Shown: piece by piece, positions 57,048 through 64,000 of the stretch
Layout: the number at the start of each line of letters is the position of its first letter
Position numbering within the stretch: the stretch's first letter is position 1
Assembly (NCBI GenBank): GCA_006538405.1
Contig: BJKQ01000011.1
Coordinates: 142,001 to 206,000, forward strand
Reading direction: 5' to 3'
DNA length: 64,000 bases
Source of the DNA: Hansfordia pulvinata
Taxonomy: Eukaryota; Ascomycota; Sordariomycetes; Xylariales
Translations under genes and position numbers: made by a program
Notes under the pieces: model-generated
What the model was told of the DNA's origin: nothing
What the model saw: the letters and a program-made list of their open reading frames with translations, nothing else
The model's database searches: none

Positions 57048-60000
57048 GGCCGTAATCGAGGGCGCGAACAGAGGTTTCGGGTCGCGTGAAGGCGCACGGG
57101 GTCCAATGAGGCGGTGGGCAAGTCAGGCGTCGCGACTCGACGACTTGCGCGAAGAGGGGTTGGGACTGGAAAGTCGGAGGCGCGGCCTGGTGGAAAGCGC
57201 GCGCGGCTCGCTCACCCAAGCAAGGCCTTGAACGCAAGGCCGCAAGGCTACCAGACTCAAAACTCGAGTCTACTAGGAGCCGCAAGTCACAACGAAGCAG
57301 CCGTTCACAGCAGCTGTGGCTGTCGACAGAGCATCGTTCGGCGGACAGACCAGCAAGCTCGTGCGGCCCGGGCAGCGTACCGGAAGACGGAAGCGGGAGG
57401 GCAGTTCGGAGGTTGTGGACGTCGAAGAAGCTGCGGCAAGCAGCTATAGAGGGGCTTGGAGTTGGCGGTCGGTGAGAAGGACCGGTGGATGGCGAGGCGG
57501 CGACGATGTATTGATGGGGGGCCAGCAGGGCAGGCTGGACTGAGGAGCGCGGATGGGGGAGATGATGTGCCGGCTCGCAGCGACGCCGCGGGCTGGGCAG
57601 GTACGCAGGCTGGGGCGAGCGACGTCGTGCCGGGTGCGCCTGCTTGCTCCGGGGATCAGGCGCTAACGCTTGGTCGGGACTGCAGCCCATCCATTTCCAC
57701 TTGCACGTGCCCAGGTACGTACCGCCCGACCGCCGACCCACAGCCGCAGCAGCCCAGGCCGACGGCCTCTGTTACAGCCGCCGCCGGGTGCGACGCGCTG
57801 CCCACCGCGCCACCTGTGAGTGGTGCCCACCGCTGCAGCTGCCCGTGCCCATCCCCGGACTGCGACGCCGCAGGGCCATCCCACCTGGGATGGATAATGG
57901 ATGGTATCCAGCGGTGGCGGTACATGTCGCTGTTCGCGTCCCAAGTACCCACCGGCCTTTCTGGTCCATGACGTTCTTCACCTACGTACGTCGCCAGCGA
58001 GGGGCTCGGAACCTACCAAGCGGTGCTGCCCAGGTACCGCACCGCCTTTTCGACGCCTCCGCAGAGCCTGGACGGCTTCAAAGACTGGGATAGATGAGTG
58101 GTGTTCTTTGGGGGATGTGATGTGTTACACGGCGCGCGCATTGGCCGAACCGCGAAAGCTGTCCGAGGGTTTGCTGCATGTGGTATCATGTGTCACGCGG
58201 CGCCGCCGCCGTCCTTGGATATTGTCCCGTTCGCTCTTGTGCGACGGCCTGTCCTTGTGTAAGACGCGGTCCTCTCACCACATTGGCTTGCGCGGCTGTG
58301 AGCCGACGTCCCAGGTCAGATGATGCTCATGATTCGACAGCAACGCCGTGCTCCCTGCCCGTCGCGCAATGTTCCGGGCAACGGTGCTGAGGGTTGGCCC
58401 GTCACACCTACGCGTACACGTCACTACTCGTGTTGGGCCGCTGCCGTCCGCCGCGCGAGAACCTCTTGACCATGGATTTTCGGACCCGAGGCGATGTCGT
58501 TGGACAAGCCCGATGCTTGCTCGTTGCTGGCCGTGCCATGGTTCGTTGGATGGGCAGCGGGGACTGTGTCGTCGGTTGCAGCCCTTGGCTGTCACTTCGT
58601 GGCTTGTGCCACGGCTGCAGCAGTTCGTCCACGACGGATTCCCGCATGTTTTCATGTCGGATCTGTAGAATGTGCGCATTCGCACCAGCGACAGTCGTAG
58701 TCGGTAAGGTCATTCATAGCATGCTGCGAATATTCATCGACAACCAAGCTTGAGTATTCTGTTGGCGCATAGCCCGTCGTTTTCGGGACCTCTCAAGCGG
58801 CAAGCTCCCACGCTCAAGAACGAGGAGGGGCACTTTTCCCGGCAGGCGGAATGTTGCCGCATCGCGGTGTCAGACCCTCGCCAGCATATTCAATTGAAGA
58901 GACCATTGTTCCATATATAGGGCCGATAGCAGTGGTCATCGGAACGATGACCAGTATATTGTGTGATAGCTGTGATTGCCTCTGGGGGACAAACTCACAG
59001 GTAAAAAGGCAGGTCGACCAAGTTCTTTCAGGGCTTGTTTGGGTACGCGGACAGTGTCAAAGAGGACCAGAAAAAGCGGCAACTGGAACGCAGACCGATA
59101 CCGCTGGTTATCCCATCGTTATGCTGGCTTTTTGAGTCCGGAGCCGGTTCATCAGCCCCAGGTCGGGTATTGGGGCTGTCTCATGGACTACCACAAGCGC
59201 ACATCTCGGTTCGCGCATGAAGCAGACGCCCCTGTGGGAAGGCAAGGTTATATGAAACCGCCTGCCAAGGTCGGAAGGAGGCTTTTCAGGACTCCGTGCC
59301 TTGGTGCTCGTACCTGGTAGCTGACAGGACCAGACTCCAGGGCGCGTACCGCAGAGCGTAGGTGTAACCACCACGTGAAAGACATCTTGATCTGGACCTC
59401 CCGAGAAGGTCGGAGTGCGCCTTAGCTGGAAGCAGAGAGCCTCGTCGAGGTATGACCCAGGCGTGATTCAACCGAGTATTCACAACATGGGAATCGCGCA
59501 ATAGCTCATGAACGCACCAATGCAGACCATTCATCTCGTCAAGTGTCGGAGAACAACGTTTCGTACCTCCTGGCTTCATCGCCCAGCCGAGAGCGGTACC
59601 GCGCTGGTCCCCTTTGCCGTGAAGAGTATAACGTCTCCTTTTCGACAGTTAAGGGGGTCGATGCTAGCATCAAATTCAGCGGACGGATCACGGATGAGGC
59701 AGCAAAGCCTCGTGTGTGCGAATCTCATCATGCTTTTAGGCCACCAAGGACAAGTGGTAACGAATTATCGAATACGCGACTTCGTTGAGGTATTAGAATG
59801 AAGCTGAGATACAAAGGCTACAGACATGGAGGAAACATTACCGAGCCCGGGGCTTTCGTTGAACAACACCGTATGATCTGCATGAGGTTGTAGATACCGA
59901 TGCTATCACTCGAAACAAATTTCTCCTGGGAGCATACGGCCTTTATCATGGTTCATAATCGACACAACCGGGACGTCACCTTGGGCTGTGTCAGCTCCCT

Positions 60001-63000
60001 ACTTCTCTTTCGACTTGATCCGGGCCATCAGTCCGAGGTTAATACATACAACTTGCAAGATTGCATGGGCATATACGAGCACACCGCAACACTCTGCCAG
60101 ATGCCTCGAAGCCTGGGACTTGGATGCGCGTACGAGCGATATCAGTCTCACGTGTCGGCGAAGCCGGACCGGGGGTGTGGGGGTTCCAAAGGTTCTAGCG
60201 CCAGGGCTTCACGGCGTCCAAGAGGAGTGGAGGCCCACCACAACGCAAGCCCGGCCACACTTTTGAGACTCCCACCAGTCGACTTAGGGACGCGTACTCG
60301 TACGTACCTGTCAGGAGGCAGCTGATGTACGCGGGAGTCATTAACCTGTGCAGTCGCAGGTACGAGCTGTACATGCCACTTGCTCCGGGGGCACTCGTAC
60401 TGCGAATGTACTCGAGCTCCCTGAGCGTGGTGTGCTGCTGTGCGGTGCGTGGGTGCGTGGGTGTGGAGGAGGCGGCCAGGCGAACCCGATGCGGAGGCCC
60501 GGTCTGTTTCAGATATGCAGGTCTAACATTGGGGCCATGGGCGCTTCTCCATCTCCCACGCGGGTGCTGCTTCTTTTCTTCTTTATCGCTTCTTCCCGGG
60601 CAGTACTCGTACGAACGGAATGCAGTGGCCTGTATGTTTGTACGAGCAAGACTTCAACTGCAACGACACTCGGGCATTGCTGACCCTGCCGTGCACGAGC
60701 TTTGCGGATATGCCCGGCGGCCCGACCCCGAAGACACTGGACGAGGCAGCCGCCCCCCGAGACCCGTGGCGTTTCCGGCGCCGACAGACAATGTGACGGA
60801 GCAAGCAGAAGAAGCATCATTCTCCTGGCCCCAGCAGCCACAGGACGGCCCCGAAAGTGTCGCAGTGCTCGTATCCTGGAAGAAGAACAAAGCAAGACTA
60901 CTGCATGCATCTATGTACGGAACACGAATAGTCGCTCTCTGATGAAGAAACGGAAAATAGGGGTAGCGGTGGGGCGCGACCCCCTTTTCTGGGCCTTCGA
61001 TACGAGTACTCGTACAGGCGCATTGGCGTACCGACCATTGTATGCAACCCCTTTGCCTCTTCGCAATCCCCATCTTCGTCGACGCGCAATGGCAGACAGA
61101 AAGAGTACTGCGAGTACTCAGCCATGGGCACATGTGTGTTTGTCGACAGTGGCGGTCCCCGGGCTACACTTTGTCGAGCCGCTGTGCCAATCACTGCCGC
61201 CGCCACCCTCCAGCCCATGCTGCTGCTGCTCTCCCCTGCGCTGGGGTTTCTTCTATAATTAGGCCTGGGTGCGGTTCTCGCGAGGTGACCGGAGGAGGCG
61301 TGTGCTCGTACGAACGCGAGCACTCGATCCGTGTACTCGTACTAGAATGGAGAGAGAGATATGACGTGTTTTCTGTCTGAGGCGACGGCGTCAACAGGGA
61401 ACACCCGTCGTCTCACCCGCTCCAGACACGCCTTCAAGCAGTGGATCAATGTCGCCTCGGGCTGGCGTGGCGACGCGGCATCCTTCGGGGGCGGCCCGCG
61501 CTGTTCGCCTCACGAGCGCCCGCCTGTCCGGCGAGTGGACGGGTCCCGGGTCGCTCGGTTGCTGCCCGAGTGGGCTATCAGCCCATGGCAACATAAGGTT
61601 GATACTTTATCGAGGACGACTGCAAAATTACCCTCTTCCAACCAGGACTGTTATTACCTAGTATAAGTGCCCTTTGTCGTAACGCCTCAGCTGGTCGGCG
61701 TCCCGCGGGTGTGTTTCTAGAGCAGCTACGGACGATGCCCTCGCAGGCCACAATCGTGCATGCCGGTGATTAGGTAAGTAGGTAGATTAATAGCCCGGTC
61801 ATGAGCAGCCCCCCCCGACGGCCGAGGTTTGTCACTTGCAGCTGAGAGAAGACGTAGAGAGAGTTTCTACTATTCAATATAAAGACCCGTCGGTGTCGGA
61901 ACTACAATACCTGCTGCCATCCGGGCTCGTCGACCGCCAAGTCGTTGCGGGCACGGATCCTAAGCTCGTACGCTCAGGCGCGGACGACCAGCCAAGCTTT
62001 GACGGGCGTGACGGGGCTTCAAGGGGATTCCCGGGGGCGCGTACTCGTACGCCATGAGTGAGATCGCTCTCCCGTCCGCCCGCCCGTATCACGGCATTGA
62101 ACTCCGAAACACACCAGTGAGGCTTCGGACGACAGCGGCGCACGGGGGCAGAGGCCTGCCTCTACGGCGCCCGGAGGACCGAGTCTCGGGCCTGCGTTTT
62201 GCAGGAGCGCTCCAGGCAGCGTCTGCTCGTGCATGCCACGCACTAACTAGACCGACGATGAGAGAATGACGGGACGGGTGACGGGATGTCGATGGACGTT
62301 TTCCATGATTGTAGAAAAGGGTCTTGGCAAAAGTGTTGCAATGTAGTCCAAGCGACGGGGTCACTCGTACTCCAGACAGCTCGGGTGGATCCCCAGGTGG
62401 CAGACAACTTCCAGAGGGCATGGCCTGAAGGAGGTACCGGAGTCCCCCCCAACGGATGTATCTGCAGGGGCGCGGGCAGGCCAGAGTTTCTAGTGTTCAC
62501 CTCAGGACAAACCACCGCTCGTGCGGTATGGACCCCATTATCGACGCACGTGTACTCTTCTTACTAAATGTACCTGAGTACTGCGCTTTTCTTCGCCCTG
62601 TAGCGCAGTGGCCGACCAGAGTAGCCTCGAATCCCCGAACAGGGTGCTTGGTCGTTGGGTCTCAGGCCGATCTGGGCTCGTTGAAAGTACCACTACACGT
62701 ATTCTTCCGTGGACCAGCACCATCGAACAACCCAAGCAGCCGGACGACCAGGGGCTACTATTCTCGTCGCCGGCGCTATTGCGAAGGTATTATCGATAGT
62801 CCTTTTGGTAGTGTGAATATCTTCAACACCAACTATCGGCGTGTTCACCTATAAGTCTTGGTCACGCCCGACGTAGCGAGACGACCTTGCATATGAAAGT
62901 TCAGTACAGGCTCGGTAGCGGGCCTGCGAGTAGCTGCTACGAGAGGTAGATATCTATGTGAGGTAGGTAGACGCCATCGATCCCCTGCCCGCCAGCCGGC

Positions 63001-64000
63001 CCGGTTCACGACAGCTCGCCGGCCGCAATTTGAGGGCCAATCTCGCGGTGTCTCTTGCTCTTGGGTTCCCGGCAACGACAGGCCTCGGAAGGAGGGGCCG
63101 CGTGATGGGAACCGAATGCTCGCAAGCCGTCCCAGTCGATCAGCTCGCGGCGCTGAGGGGAAAAGCAGCGTTTACCGGAACCCCAGCTTGCTGCTTGGGC
63201 ACTGGTTGGCTAAAGCATACAAGTAATAACCCGAGTGAGCAAGGGCCGTCAAGACAGATGCCGGAAAACGAACAACCAAGTTGTTGGACCTCGCAGCGGC
63301 TGATCATCTCTGGTCGGGAGTCTGATCAGGCTCGAAGGCGGCAACCTGTCCCGCCCCACACAAACCCATGAACGGGAAACTCGCAGTCAACACCAAGTCC
63401 AACACCCCCACACCTCTCGCAATCCCTCCGTCTCAATTTCCGAGCATTGGCAGGAGCCGGCTCATTTTGGTATCTGATGACACTCGTAGCCATCCTTGGA
63501 CGGGACACTCGTACCATCGATGGATTGACGTCACGAGAAACCGCCCTACCACAGTGCTCTTCAAGCTGCCATAAATCAGAATAAGGATACGAGTACTTGT
63601 ACTCGTAGAATCAGTCACGTTACATAAGCCACCCAGCCGAGAAAGGGCGTCATTGCATCCGGGCGGCTCGAGTACGGAGGCAGGCGCCGAGATTTAAGAA
63701 AGACGCGACCTTATTAAAGGAGTCGCCCGAGTGCTTTTGGAGCCCGTAACCCGGCCTTCGCGCTGCCCTCCCGTGGACGCACCCGACCTACCAATTTGCA
63801 CCCCTGCACATGTGGCACCGTCCCTGACATGATGCAGGGGCCTTTGGCGCGGTCAAGCCCGTAAGTGCAAGTACTTGAGGGTGTACCGCTACCGTCGACG
63901 TACTCGTAAGCGGCTTGGGTACTCGCACACGTTCATGGTCTTAACCCCCCTCTTCCGCTCAAGCGACGGAGTAGAAAGGCGCGGCTGCGGCCAGAGGCGA
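57048..64000. other. 7-kb intergenic region, no gene seen
   Basis: The first 500 bases are probably the raptor promoter and leader. After that no open frame has a domain, conserved block or splice-consistent structure. The last 4 kb are dense in TACTCGTA/TACGAGTA copies (60295, 60604, 61001-61014, 61334, 62042, 63588, 63600, 63901). Confidence 0.45.
61001..61014. repeat. 14-bp palindrome, third exact copy
   Basis: TACGAGTACTCGTA, identical to the copies at 510-523 and 1438-1451, in unrelated flanks. Confidence 0.7.

Noticed and set aside
62597..62647. tRNA-like stretch: a TAGCGCAGTGGCC A-box-like sequence, a TCGAATCC B-box-like sequence and ends that can pair
   Set aside because: Only about 51 bases separate the pairing ends, too short for a tRNA, and no proper TPsiC or anticodon stem forms. 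At most a relic.
1..64000. Intact transposons, CRISPR arrays, rRNA genes, telomere repeats
   Set aside because: No long terminal repeats, transposase or reverse-transcriptase motifs, spaced repeats, rRNA-like stretches or TTAGGG arrays were seen on either strand.

Overview
The window looks like nuclear DNA of a filamentous ascomycete, most likely a Sordariomycete and perhaps a member of the Hypocreales. This rests on the gene families, on short introns (about 50 to 200 bases) with GTAAGT-type donors and CTGAC/CTAAC branch sites, on a GC-rich base composition, and on long pyrimidine-rich leaders. No species can be named from sequence alone. I see no rRNA or convincing tRNA gene, no intact transposon and no CRISPR array. 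Thirteen protein genes can be supported in 64 kb, so the window is gene-sparse.

Layout. At 4.3-5.3 kb lies the osmosensor SHO1, behind a pyrimidine-rich leader. At 9.3-10.8 kb is a divergent protein kinase-like gene whose first exon encodes a signal peptide. It converges on an RGD1-type F-BAR/RhoGAP gene (11.8-14.5 kb). A long, disordered, probably N-myristoylated protein fills 17.1-20.3 kb. At 24.7-27.7 kb an uncharacterised GT-like protein converges on a GPI-anchor-type secreted protein. Two small secreted proteins follow (31.2 and 34.7 kb), then a GH17 cell-wall glucanase (35.5 kb), a PQ-loop vacuolar transporter (39.3 kb), an S1/P1 nuclease (42.0 kb), a coiled-coil protein (43.8 kb), a repeat-rich secreted protein with a 4-base microexon (46.5 kb), a paraoxonase-like lactonase/esterase (50.0 kb), and the TORC1 scaffold raptor/KOG1 (52.4-57.0 kb). 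The last 7 kb shows no gene.

Theme. Signalling and growth-control genes (SHO1, RGD1, raptor) flank a block at 24.7-51.7 kb in which most genes carry a signal peptide, signal anchor or GPI signal. This is probably chance neighbourhood, not a pathway cluster.

The most interesting items are the signal-peptide-bearing kinase-like protein, the 4-base microexon, a strongly over-represented palindrome (TACGAGTACTCGTA and its halves) in intergenic DNA, and four single-base losses in short homopolymer runs that break three otherwise well-formed genes. The last set looks more like assembly error than biology.
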